Source: CAWINH01 sp963837425 (GTDB lineage: Bacteria > Chloroflexota > Limnocylindria > QHBO01). Taken from it: a stretch of DNA of 64,000 bases. The notes beneath the pieces are model-generated. The model was not told where the DNA came from and ran no database searches. It worked only from the letters and a program-made list of their open reading frames with translations. Location of the stretch: the NCBI GenBank assembly GCA_963837425.1, contig CAWINH010000002.1:186001-250000 (forward strand), given 5' to 3'. Position numbers and translations under genes: made by a program. Below are positions 1 to 6,906 of this stretch, in pieces; the stretch's first letter is position 1, and each line of letters starts with the position of its first letter.

Positions 1-1039
1 GCAGGGCCTTGAGGGCGTCCATGCTCGGGACACTGGCCGGGGGCTCCCTGACGGTGACGGCCAGCTGGCAGGTCGCCTCCTGGGCCGGCGTTGCATTGGT
101 CAAGGCGGTGACCGTGACGTCGTACGAGCCGGCCGGGGTCGTCGCGCCGACGCGGACCTGGGCGGTCGCCGCCGCGCCGATCGTGGATGCCGGGGAGACC
201 ACGCCGAGCGTCACCGACCCGGGGTCGGGCGCCGCCGTAAGGCCGAAGCTGACGACGAGTCCATCCGGGTCGGCGGCGCTCACCGTGGTCAGGACCGCGG
301 TGCCGGCGTCCGTGCTGACCGGCGCTCCGCAATCCGCTGTGGGCGGCGCGTCATAGGGCGACGCCGCGGTCGGGGTGTTCGTTGGCCCGAGCTGGTAGTC
401 CGCCAGCACCCAGTCGGCGGCCGTGTCCGTATCGACGCCGTCGCTCGCCCGGCGCGCGCCGGCCGGCAGGAACCCATCATCGAGGCCGGGAAGCGGTGCG
501 CCGAAGTACCAGATGTCGGTTGGGCCGCCGTCGCTGAAGGCGACGGCGTCGAGCACCGTCTCCGATCCGGTCACCGGTGAACCGGGCGCCGGTGCGCTGG
601 CCGTCTTGACCAGCGCGACCGTCTGACTGCCATTTTCGAACCAGTCATTGCCGATGCTCACGTCCGGCGTCACGCCGTAATGCGTTCCGAGTCCGACCGG
701 GTTGCCCACGAGGTAGAAGCCATTCCCGCCGAGATGAGCTCCCGCGTCGAAGTCGAGGCGTTGGTCTACCGTCCCCGGCCCGGTGCTCGAATCGCCCTCG
801 ACGACGAGCAGGCTCAGGCCGGCGAGCGAGGCGCCCGGCGTGCCGTACAGCTCGGCGTACTCGGTGTCGTCGGGCGAGCCCATGTGGCTGATCAGCACCT
901 CGTTGAGGAGGACCGGATCACCGGTCGCGGCGCGCCCACGGGCCAGCGGAAGAAGGACGCCGACGATGAGCGCCACAGCCGCCCCCAGGGCGAGCGCGCG
1001 GGGCGAGATGGCCGGTCCGAAGCGAGCTGATGGCACCAT
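1..1039 (-). CDS. Secreted lamin-tail-domain protein, C-terminus cut by the window edge
   Basis: This frame is open on the minus strand from an ATG at 1039 to the first base of the window, so the gene is incomplete. Residues 1-40 form a signal peptide with a hydrophobic core (GAAVALIVGVLL) and an ARG-RAATGD cleavage region. After it comes a lamin-tail-like segment with the typical pattern LLNEVLISHMGS, DDTEYAELYG and LVVEGD. From about residue 240 a cadherin- or Ig-like beta domain follows (SAADPDGLVVSFGL, TPAGSYDVTVTAL). Known lamin-tail proteins of this kind are exported and often carry nuclease or phosphatase domains further on; none is visible here, so the activity is open. The start is fixed by a TACGTT box 7 bases upstream. 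Confidence 0.8.
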   Translation of the reverse strand, partial: MVPSARFGPAISPRALALGAAVALIVGVLLPLARGRAATGDPVLLNEVLISHMGSPDDTEYAELYGTPGASLAGLSLLVVEGDSSTGPGTVDQRLDFDAGAHLGGNGFYLVGNPVGLGTHYGVTPDVSIGNDWFENGSQTVALVKTASAPAPGSPVTGSETVLDAVAFSDGGPTDIWYFGAPLPGLDDGFLPAGARRASDGVDTDTAADWVLADYQLGPTNTPTAASPYDAPPTADCGAPVSTDAGTAVLTTVSAADPDGLVVSFGLTAAPDPGSVTLGVVSPASTIGAAATAQVRVGATTPAGSYDVTVTALTNATPAQEATCQLAVTVREPPASVPSMDALKAL

Positions 1040-1046
1040 GCGAGCC

Positions 1047-1052
1047 AACGTA
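1047..1052 (-). promoter_or_regulatory. -10 box TACGTT of the lamin-tail gene
   Basis: TACGTT lies 7 bases before the ATG at 1039, the spacing expected when transcription starts at or next to the start codon (leaderless mRNA). Confidence 0.55.
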
Positions 1053-1093
1053 CTGCGTCGCCCGCTGCGTGCCCAGCGAGAAACCCGTACCGA

Positions 1094-1115
1094 TCAGGTG
1101 CGCTGGTGCACCTGA
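1094..1115. promoter_or_regulatory. Perfect 8-bp inverted repeat between divergent genes
   Basis: TCAGGTGC and GCACCTGA are separated by six bases. The palindrome sits between the divergent promoters at 1047-1052 and 1158-1163, so it could be an operator acting on both genes. No regulator can be assigned. Confidence 0.4.
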
Positions 1116-1157
1116 CCAGTCGCACCCCGATTGCGGTACCTCCGGCGCCGGGCTGGC

Positions 1158-1163
1158 TAGACT
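1158..1163 (+). promoter_or_regulatory. -10 box TAGACT, leaderless start at 1170
   Basis: TAGACT is followed by six C residues and then the GTG at 1170. No Shine-Dalgarno sequence is present. Confidence 0.55.
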
Positions 1164-1169
1164 CCCCCC

Positions 1170-1697
1170 GTGGAGCCGATGCTGCCGAGCGAGCCCGTGC
1201 AACCTCTGGAGCCGATGGTGCCGATGGTGCCGATGCGAGCGGTCCGGCCGCGCCGCCCGGCGGCTGTGACCGCGGCCGCGATTGCGCTCATCGTGCTCGG
1301 CGCGCTCATCGGCCTCGGCGGATTGCTGTTCACCCTGTTGGGCGCCCTGGTCGGCGCGGTTGGCGAGGTGCCGCCGGAGCTCAGCGACCAGCTGGGTTCG
1401 CTGTCCCTGAATGCCGTTGGCGGGCTCGCAATCGTGGTCGGCCTGGCACTCGCCGCCTTCGGCGCTGTGAGCGTTGCGAGCGGCATCGGAGCACTCGTGG
1501 GGCGCAGCTGGGCCCGGGTGGCCGGGATGATCGCCGCCCTGCTCGGGACGATCTTCAGCCTCACCGGGATCTTTCCGGTCTCCGACGGGGCTCTCGCCGG
1601 CGGGATCGTCTCACTGTTGCTGGTGGCGACCTACGCGTTCAGCGCATGGACCCTCATCACCTCGGCCGGCTGGTTCACGACGGCTGCGACCGGCTGA
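1170..1697 (+). CDS. Small multi-pass membrane protein of unknown function
   Basis: The protein has 175 residues. A Pro/Met-rich N-terminal tail of about 28 residues (PMVPMVPMRAV) is followed by about four hydrophobic helices: residues 30-60 (IALIVLGALIGLGGLL), 75-105 (GGLAIVVGLALAAFGAVS), 110-130 and 140-170. Two of them are glycine-zipper-like. Soluble domains and catalytic motifs are absent. Short membrane proteins of this form are common in high-GC bacteria, where they often have a cytosolic proline-rich tail; the function is not known. The start is the leaderless GTG. The gene stands alone, with a 350-bp gap downstream. Confidence 0.7.
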   Translation: MEPMLPSEPVQPLEPMVPMVPMRAVRPRRPAAVTAAAIALIVLGALIGLGGLLFTLLGALVGAVGEVPPELSDQLGSLSLNAVGGLAIVVGLALAAFGAVSVASGIGALVGRSWARVAGMIAALLGTIFSLTGIFPVSDGALAGGIVSLLLVATYAFSAWTLITSAGWFTTAATG

Positions 1698-2050
1698 CGG
1701 TCCCCGCGGGTCGTGCGCCGAGCGTTTCGCCGGGTCCATCTGTCAACCGCGCCCCGGAGGAGCGTTATCCACCTCGCGACGTCATTCGAGCGCGCGGAGC
1801 CGCTGTTGGCGAGCGTGCGACGGTCACCCGCGGCCGGCGCCGCCCGCTCCCGGAGCGGATAGCGTGCCGACCATGCGCGGTTGAACAGTCGGCGGGCCGC
1901 TTCGCGAGCCTGGAGCGGATAGCGTGCCCACCATGCGCGGTTGATGAGTCAGAGGCCACGTCGCCAACGCGGGGAGGAATCTGCTAGCATCCGGTAGCCG
2001 ATTTCTGCATCGGCATATGTTGGAAGCTGAAAGGTTTGGTCGCCTGGCAG
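1698..2050. other. Intergenic stretch with two repeat copies and a possible promoter
   Basis: No credible gene was seen here on either strand. The stretch holds the 60-bp-spaced repeat pair at 1847-1951 and a TAGCAT at 1985-1990 that could be the promoter of the following fusion gene, giving a 5-prime leader of about 50 bases. Confidence 0.5.
1847..1951 (+). repeat. Direct repeat, two copies with 60-bp period
   Basis: The core GGAGCGGATAGCGTGCC occurs at 1852 and 1912, and both copies continue with ACCATGCGCGGTTGA and an AGTC-type end. About 36 of 40 bases agree. A diverged third copy lies at 30047-30087, so this is a dispersed intergenic repeat family and not a local duplication. Its role is unknown. 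Confidence 0.7.
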
Positions 2051-4117
2051 ATGAACGCCATTGCACGGCGGATCGGACTGGGAATGGCCGCCCGCGGCGA
2101 GGTCGACGAGGTCGTCGCCTGGAGCGCTGCGGCGCGGGCCGCCGGCCTCGACTCGGTCTGGATCCACGATTCGTATTTCGAGCGGGACGCTGTGAGCTAC
2201 GTCGCCGCCATCGCCTCAGCCCTGGGGGCCGATGAGCGGGAGGACGGCTTTCGAATTGCGCTCGGGGCGGTGAATCCGAACACCCGACACCCGGTCGTGC
2301 TGGCGATGACCGGCTCCGCCCTCGACGAGATGGCGCCGGGCCGGATTGTGATGGGCATCGGCACCGGGCTGCCGCTGCGGCTCAAGCAGATGGGGATCCC
2401 GTACGCCCCGGACACCGCGATTGCCGGGGTGAGCCGCGCCATGGATCAGATCCGCGCGCTGTGGGCCGGCGAGCGACTGCCGTCGGCGGTCGAGGGGCTG
2501 CCGCCCATCCAGCCGATGTTCGCCCCGCCGCACCGCATCCCGCTCGTGATCGCCGCGTACCGGAAGGAGTTCGTCCAGCTCGCCGGCGAGAAGGCGGACG
2601 GCTACCTTGCGCGCCCCGCCGAGTCGATCCCGTCCCTGGCGGGCATCGTCCGCCGCCTGCATGCCGCGGCGCAGGGAGCCGGCCGCGATCCGGGCGAGGT
2701 CGAATCTGCCGGCTACCTCCTTTCGCTCGTCGACGCGAGCCGCCGCGAGGCGCTGAACCGCGCGAAGCGCGAGCCGTTCGTGATCTACATGATCAGCGTG
2801 CTCGGGGACGTCGCCCTTGCCCGCGCCGGGTTCGAGCGCGAGCTGCGGGATCGCATCGCCGCGGCCTGGCGAGCCGAGGAGTACCACACCGCCGCCGGGC
2901 TGATCCCCGACGAGCTGCTCGACGCCTTCATGCTGTGCGGCACGACCGAGGAGGTGGCCGCCGGCGCGCTCGCCTACCACGAGCGCGCGAACCTCGATCT
3001 GCCGCTCCTGCAGCCGATCCTCCAGGAGGAGGCGCAGATCGCGGAGCTGCTCGAGGCGGCGCAGCTGTACGGGCGGCTGCCCGAGGCCGCCGCGGAGCGC
3101 TGGGGCCAGCCCGTCGAAGCGGCCGAGGGCGCGGCCGGCGAGGGCGTGGCCGCCGGGGGCGAGACGCCCGGAACGCCCACGCTGACCGGGGAGCGGCTTG
3201 GCTCGTGGGACTGGCTGCGCCGGCGCGCGGGGGCGACCTGGGAGGTCATCCGTCCCTTCTCGTTCACGGCGTCGTTGACGCCGGTGGCGGCCGGTGGCGC
3301 GCTGGCCTGGTTCGACGGTCCGATCAACGTGGGACTCTTCGTGCTGGCGCTGCTCGGCGGGGTGCTGCTGCACATCGGAACGAACGTCGCGAACGAGGTG
3401 TACGACGTCCGGAAGGGGATCGATACGATCACGTCGCCGCGCGCCAGCCACGCGGTGCTGAAGGGGCGCTTCAGCGAGCGCGGGGCGCTGCGGTTGGCGG
3501 GTGTGGCGTTCGCCGGGGCGGTCGTGGTGGGGATCGTCCTCATCGCGTTCCGCGGCGTGCCGATCGCGGTCCTCGGCCTCGTGGGCCTGGCCTTCGGCTA
3601 CTTCTACACGGCGCCCCCGTTCGAGTACAAGTTCCGGGCGCTGGGGCTCCCTCTCGTCTTCTTGCTGATGGGGCCGCTCATGACGCTCGGGGGCTACTTC
3701 GCGGCGTCGGGCGAGTGGTCCCCGGTGGCGCTCGTCCTGTCGATCCCGATCGGCTTCCTGGTCACGGCCATCCTGCACGGCAACGAGTGGCGCGACATCC
3801 GCGAGGATACCCGGGCGGGAATCGTCACGATCTCGTCGATGGTCGGGCGCGAGTGGGCCCACTATGCCTACCTGGGCCTGACCCTGGGCGCCTACATCGC
3901 GCTGGGACTGGCCGTGGCCGCCGACGTGCTGCCGGCGAGCACCCTGGTCGCCATCCTGTCACTGCCGTTCCTGGTCGTGGTGGTCCGCGCCGCGGAGCTG
4001 GGTGCCACCGGCCAGGCGCGGGCGATCGCGATGATCGACCTGCAGACCGCCCGGCTGCACGCCGCCTTTGGCGCGCTCGTGGTGCTCGGGCTGGTGATCG
4101 CCGCCCTGGCCCGATGA
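2051..4117 (+). CDS. Fusion of an F420-type LLM flavoenzyme and a UbiA/MenA-type prenyltransferase
   Basis: The protein has about 688 residues. Residues 1-335 form an LLM (bacterial luciferase-like) domain, normally a soluble F420-dependent oxidoreductase, with ARAAGLDSVWIHDSYF and an MGIGTGLPLRL segment. A Gly/Ala/Glu linker (about 345-385) leads into an integral membrane UbiA domain. That domain shows both polyprenyl-diphosphate motifs: NEVYDVRKGID near residue 447 and NEWRDIREDTRAG near 580, the pattern of MenA (dihydroxynaphthoate polyprenyltransferase). About eight helices follow the linker. The reading frame is continuous. The ATG at 2051 is preferred; a TTG at 2036 is possible. The CPBP protease gene overlaps its stop. 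A role in menaquinone synthesis is likely, but the coupled flavin reaction is unknown. Confidence 0.85.
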   Translation: MNAIARRIGLGMAARGEVDEVVAWSAAARAAGLDSVWIHDSYFERDAVSYVAAIASALGADEREDGFRIALGAVNPNTRHPVVLAMTGSALDEMAPGRIVMGIGTGLPLRLKQMGIPYAPDTAIAGVSRAMDQIRALWAGERLPSAVEGLPPIQPMFAPPHRIPLVIAAYRKEFVQLAGEKADGYLARPAESIPSLAGIVRRLHAAAQGAGRDPGEVESAGYLLSLVDASRREALNRAKREPFVIYMISVLGDVALARAGFERELRDRIAAAWRAEEYHTAAGLIPDELLDAFMLCGTTEEVAAGALAYHERANLDLPLLQPILQEEAQIAELLEAAQLYGRLPEAAAERWGQPVEAAEGAAGEGVAAGGETPGTPTLTGERLGSWDWLRRRAGATWEVIRPFSFTASLTPVAAGGALAWFDGPINVGLFVLALLGGVLLHIGTNVANEVYDVRKGIDTITSPRASHAVLKGRFSERGALRLAGVAFAGAVVVGIVLIAFRGVPIAVLGLVGLAFGYFYTAPPFEYKFRALGLPLVFLLMGPLMTLGGYFAASGEWSPVALVLSIPIGFLVTAILHGNEWRDIREDTRAGIVTISSMVGREWAHYAYLGLTLGAYIALGLAVAADVLPASTLVAILSLPFLVVVVRAAELGATGQARAIAMIDLQTARLHAAFGALVVLGLVIAALAR

Positions 4118-4743
4118 GCCCGGCCCCCGGCAGACTGGCCCTGGCCGTCGGACTGGGCGCTGCCCAGGCGGCCTTCGCGCTAACGTTCCGTGGGCCACGG
4201 TCCCGGTTCTGGCAGCGGATGACGGCCACCGGCCTCGGGCTGGGAGCCTATGCGCTGATCGCCTCCCCTGAGGCGCGCCGGGTGCGGATCGGGTCGAGGG
4301 AGGTCGCGCTGGGCCTCGCATCGGCGGCGACCCTGTTCGCGACATTCCAGGTCGGCGATCGGTTCGCGCGGCGCTACGTGCCGGGGGGCGAGGCGCAGAT
4401 CCGCGAGATCTATGAGCTGCGGACGCTCCGGCCGCGGGCGGAGATCGCGGGGCGGCTGGTGACGATCATCGGTCCGGCGGAGGAGCTCTTCTGGCGGGGC
4501 CTCGTGCAGGTGACCTTCATGCGGCTCCTGGGCCGATGGCGTGGCGCGGCGGCGGGTGCCGCCGCGTACGCGGGCGTGCACGTGGTGACCGGCAACTTCA
4601 CGCTCTTCGGGGCGGCGGGAGTCGCCGGCGCCCACTGGGCGACGCTGTACGCCCTCGGCATGCCGATGGGCGCGCTGATCGTGAGCCACGCCGCGTGGGA
4701 CGCCTGGATCTTTCTCCTCCAGCCAACGCCGGGCGCCGCCTGA
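4114..4743 (+). CDS. CPBP-family intramembrane metalloprotease (Abi/Rce1-like)
   Basis: The protein has 209 residues and several membrane helices. It carries the three conserved CPBP elements: EELFWRG (EExxxR) near residue 128, a histidine in YAGVHVVTGN, and SHAAWD near the C-terminus. CPBP proteins are intramembrane proteases linked to prenyl-protein processing in eukaryotes and to peptide maturation or immunity in bacteria. The start ATG overlaps the stop of the prenyltransferase fusion (ATGA), so the two are translationally coupled. A membrane protease paired with a prenyltransferase is suggestive, but no substrate is visible. Confidence 0.85.
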   Translation: MSPAPGRLALAVGLGAAQAAFALTFRGPRSRFWQRMTATGLGLGAYALIASPEARRVRIGSREVALGLASAATLFATFQVGDRFARRYVPGGEAQIREIYELRTLRPRAEIAGRLVTIIGPAEELFWRGLVQVTFMRLLGRWRGAAAGAAAYAGVHVVTGNFTLFGAAGVAGAHWATLYALGMPMGALIVSHAAWDAWIFLLQPTPGAA

Positions 4744-4764
4744 GCCTCCGGGCGCGGCGCCCCA

Positions 4765-4936
4765 CGTCCCGCCCAGCGGGACAAACGGCGCCTGAGGGCT
4801 GCCTCCTGCGCGAAACGTCCCGCCCGAGCGGGACAAACGACGCCTGAGCGCTGCCTCCCGCGCGAAACGTCCCGCCCAGCGGGACAAACGGCGCCTGAGG
4901 GCTGGCTCCTGCGCGAAACGTCCCGCTCAGCGGGAC
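4765..4936 (+). repeat. 51-bp tandem palindromic array, copy cluster 1
   Basis: Three full units (4765-4815, 4816-4867, 4868-4918) and a fourth that stops after its palindrome make up the array. Each unit opens with GTCCCGCCCAGCGGGAC, a perfect 7-bp inverted repeat with a 3-base loop, followed by AAACGGCGCCTGAG and a GCGCGAAAC end. Unit 2 has one extra base in the loop, which leaves the stem intact. The array lies between convergent genes. There are no unique spacers, so it is not CRISPR. Confidence 0.9.
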
Positions 4937-5006
4937 GAGGATCAGGACCAGGTGTGGACGTCCGGCGCCTCGGGGGCGGCGGCCACCGGCCCCTCCGTCC
5001 CGGCGG

Positions 5007-5429
5007 TCACGCAGCGAAGCTCCAGGATTTGCCGTCCCAGGCGGCGTGAAGCAGGTCGCCGCCGGCGCCCCGCCCGAAGACGTCGAGCCGATTCGGGCCC
5101 CACGATGTCGCGGCGGGGTCCGACGCCAGCTCCACGGGGAGCTGCTCCCACGGCTGCCATCCGGCGGGCTCGTACCAGCGGTGCCAGAGGCGCCCGTTGC
5201 GGCCACGTGCGAAGAGGTCGATCCGCTCCGCTCCCCACGAACAGGCGGCCGGGTTGCCGACCAGCTCGCCGCCGAGCGACTCCCACGGGTGCCAGGACGT
5301 CCCGTCCCAGTAGCGGTTCCACAGCTCTCCGTCGGGAAAGATGCAGAAGACCTGCATCTCGTCCACGTTCCAGGCGGTCACCGCCGGGGCCGAGGCCGGA
5401 GTGCCCCCGAGGGACTCCCATCCGCTCAT
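5007..5429 (-). CDS. PLL-like lectin-type propeller protein with three tandem repeats
   Basis: The 140-residue protein consists almost entirely of three repeats of about 46 residues. Each starts with WESLGG or WEQL and contains a (P)A-xSWG-x-RLD-F-RG core and a W(D/Y)G-x-W end. SWGAERIDLFARGRNGRLWH and SWGPNRLDVFGRGAGG are the clearest copies. This matches blades of the Photorhabdus PLL lectins, which bind fucose or O-methylated sugars as larger propellers, so three blades would need to oligomerise. There is no signal peptide. The ATG at 5429 is preceded by GATGAT six bases upstream. Confidence 0.75.
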   Translation of the reverse strand: MSGWESLGGTPASAPAVTAWNVDEMQVFCIFPDGELWNRYWDGTSWHPWESLGGELVGNPAACSWGAERIDLFARGRNGRLWHRWYEPAGWQPWEQLPVELASDPAATSWGPNRLDVFGRGAGGDLLHAAWDGKSWSFAA

Positions 5430-5473
5430 CTGGGCATCATCCCACACGCACTCGCGACTCCCACGGGGGCTGG

Positions 5474-5479
5474 GATAAT
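5474..5479 (+). promoter_or_regulatory. -10 box GATAAT upstream of the RCK/USP gene
   Basis: GATAAT ends 10 bases before the ATG at 5490 and overlaps an upstream in-frame ATG at 5478. This favours the later ATG as the start. Confidence 0.45.
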
Positions 5480-5489
5480 GCGCCGGACC

Positions 5490-6896
5490 ATGCGGGCCAT
5501 CTTGATCGGGGCCGGCGGCATCACCCGTGCGGTGCTCGGTCGGCTGGGGGAGCGCTGGGAAGTCGTCGTCGTCGACCCGGACGCCGACCTCCTCGAGCGG
5601 GCGGGCGCCATCCGACCCATCATCCCAATGCCGGGCGACGGGTCGAGCCGCGTCGTCCTCGAGCGCGCCGGCATCGCGGATGCGGACGCCCTGGTGGCGG
5701 CGGTCCCCGACGACGAGACGGGTATCGAGGCCTGCCGGCTGGCGCGCGCCGCAGGCGTCAGTCGCATCGTGGCGGTGGCCGCCAATCCCGAGCGGCTGGC
5801 GGACTACCGTCGCGTCGGTGCGGCGGTCATCTCCGCCGACCGGCTCGCCGCGCGCCACGTCGAGATCAACCTCGAGCGACGCCGCGTGGCGTCCGCCGCC
5901 TTCGCGAACGGCCGCGCCGAGGCGGTCGAGTTCCGGATGTCTCCCGACTCCCCGTTGCGAGGCCGGCCCCTCAAGGACCTCGGCCTCCATTCGTGGCTCG
6001 TCGCAGCCGTGCTGCGGGGGGACGAGCTGATCGTTCCAAACGGCCTGACCGAGCTTCAGACCGACGACCTGGTGACGGTCGTCGGATCGGCTGATGACCT
6101 CGCCGCCATGGTTGCCACGTTCACGAGCGGCAACGCCCGCTTCCCGCTCGAGTACGGCCGGGCGGTGGCTCTCGTGGCCCCCTCGCTGCCCGTCCTGGAC
6201 AGCGTGTGGGCGGAGGCCGTCGCGTTCACCCGGGCCACCGCCGCGGAGACACTGCTCGTCGTCCACGACGGGGCCAACACCGGGGTCGCGGCGCGTGTCG
6301 AGGAGGCGAGCGGCGGCGACGACGCGGTCGAGATGCGGGCGTTGCCGGTCAATGGCTTCGACGCCCCGGCTCTCGCCGAGCTGCGGACTCGCGAAGGGAT
6401 CGGCACGCTCGTCGTCCCCAGGCCGCGGGGCAGGATCGCAGCCGTCTCGGCGCTCCGCATGGCGCGTCGCGTGGGGGCGCCGGTCCTGTTCGCGAGCGGG
6501 ACGGAGCGCTACGCGGACGTCGTCACCCCCGCTCGCGACACCCCCGGCGGCTGGCTGGCCACCTGGATCGCGATCGACGTGGCCGCTGAGCTCAACCTCG
6601 AGCTCGTCGCCGTGGGGGTCATCCCGCCGCGCTTCATCGCCGGGGAGCAATGGGCGGACGAAGTGCGCTCCGCGGTGGCCCGGGTGCGCGAGGAGGCATC
6701 GGTCCATGGCCTCCAGGTCCGCGCCCAGACCGTTCGGGGGAACCCGGTCCGCGCGTTCACCGAGCTCGGGGCCGAGCATCTCGTGGTGCTCGGCGCGGGC
6801 GATCGGCCCACCCTGCTCACGCCGGGGATCACCGGCCACGTGCTCGCCGGCTCACATTCGTCGGTCCTCGTCGTCCCGACGCCGGGGCAACCGTGA
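5490..6896 (+). CDS. RCK (TrkA-like) potassium-transport regulator with C-terminal USP-like domain
   Basis: The protein has 468 residues. An N-terminal RCK_N Rossmann domain (residues 1-125) begins MRAILIGAGG and has VVVVDPDADLLERAG at the second strand, so it binds NAD or a nucleotide. An RCK_C domain follows (about 145-215; SPLRGRPLKDLGLHSW). The C-terminal half resembles one or two universal stress protein folds, ending in EHLVVLGAGDRP and SHSSVLVVPTP. RCK proteins gate K+ channels and K+/H+ antiporters from the cytoplasmic side. The antiporter gene begins 10 bases downstream, so this is probably its soluble regulator. Confidence 0.85.
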   Translation: MRAILIGAGGITRAVLGRLGERWEVVVVDPDADLLERAGAIRPIIPMPGDGSSRVVLERAGIADADALVAAVPDDETGIEACRLARAAGVSRIVAVAANPERLADYRRVGAAVISADRLAARHVEINLERRRVASAAFANGRAEAVEFRMSPDSPLRGRPLKDLGLHSWLVAAVLRGDELIVPNGLTELQTDDLVTVVGSADDLAAMVATFTSGNARFPLEYGRAVALVAPSLPVLDSVWAEAVAFTRATAAETLLVVHDGANTGVAARVEEASGGDDAVEMRALPVNGFDAPALAELRTREGIGTLVVPRPRGRIAAVSALRMARRVGAPVLFASGTERYADVVTPARDTPGGWLATWIAIDVAAELNLELVAVGVIPPRFIAGEQWADEVRSAVARVREEASVHGLQVRAQTVRGNPVRAFTELGAEHLVVLGAGDRPTLLTPGITGHVLAGSHSSVLVVPTPGQP

Positions 6897-6906
6897 GGGG
6901 ACAGCG

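Noticed and set aside
4765..4936. CRISPR array
   Set aside because: The whole 51-bp unit is conserved and there are no unique spacers or cas genes.
5430..6839. Extension of the PLL-like gene to 610 codons
   Set aside because: Upstream of the ATG at 5429 the frame is antisense to the RCK gene and has low-complexity sequence without repeats of the lectin type.
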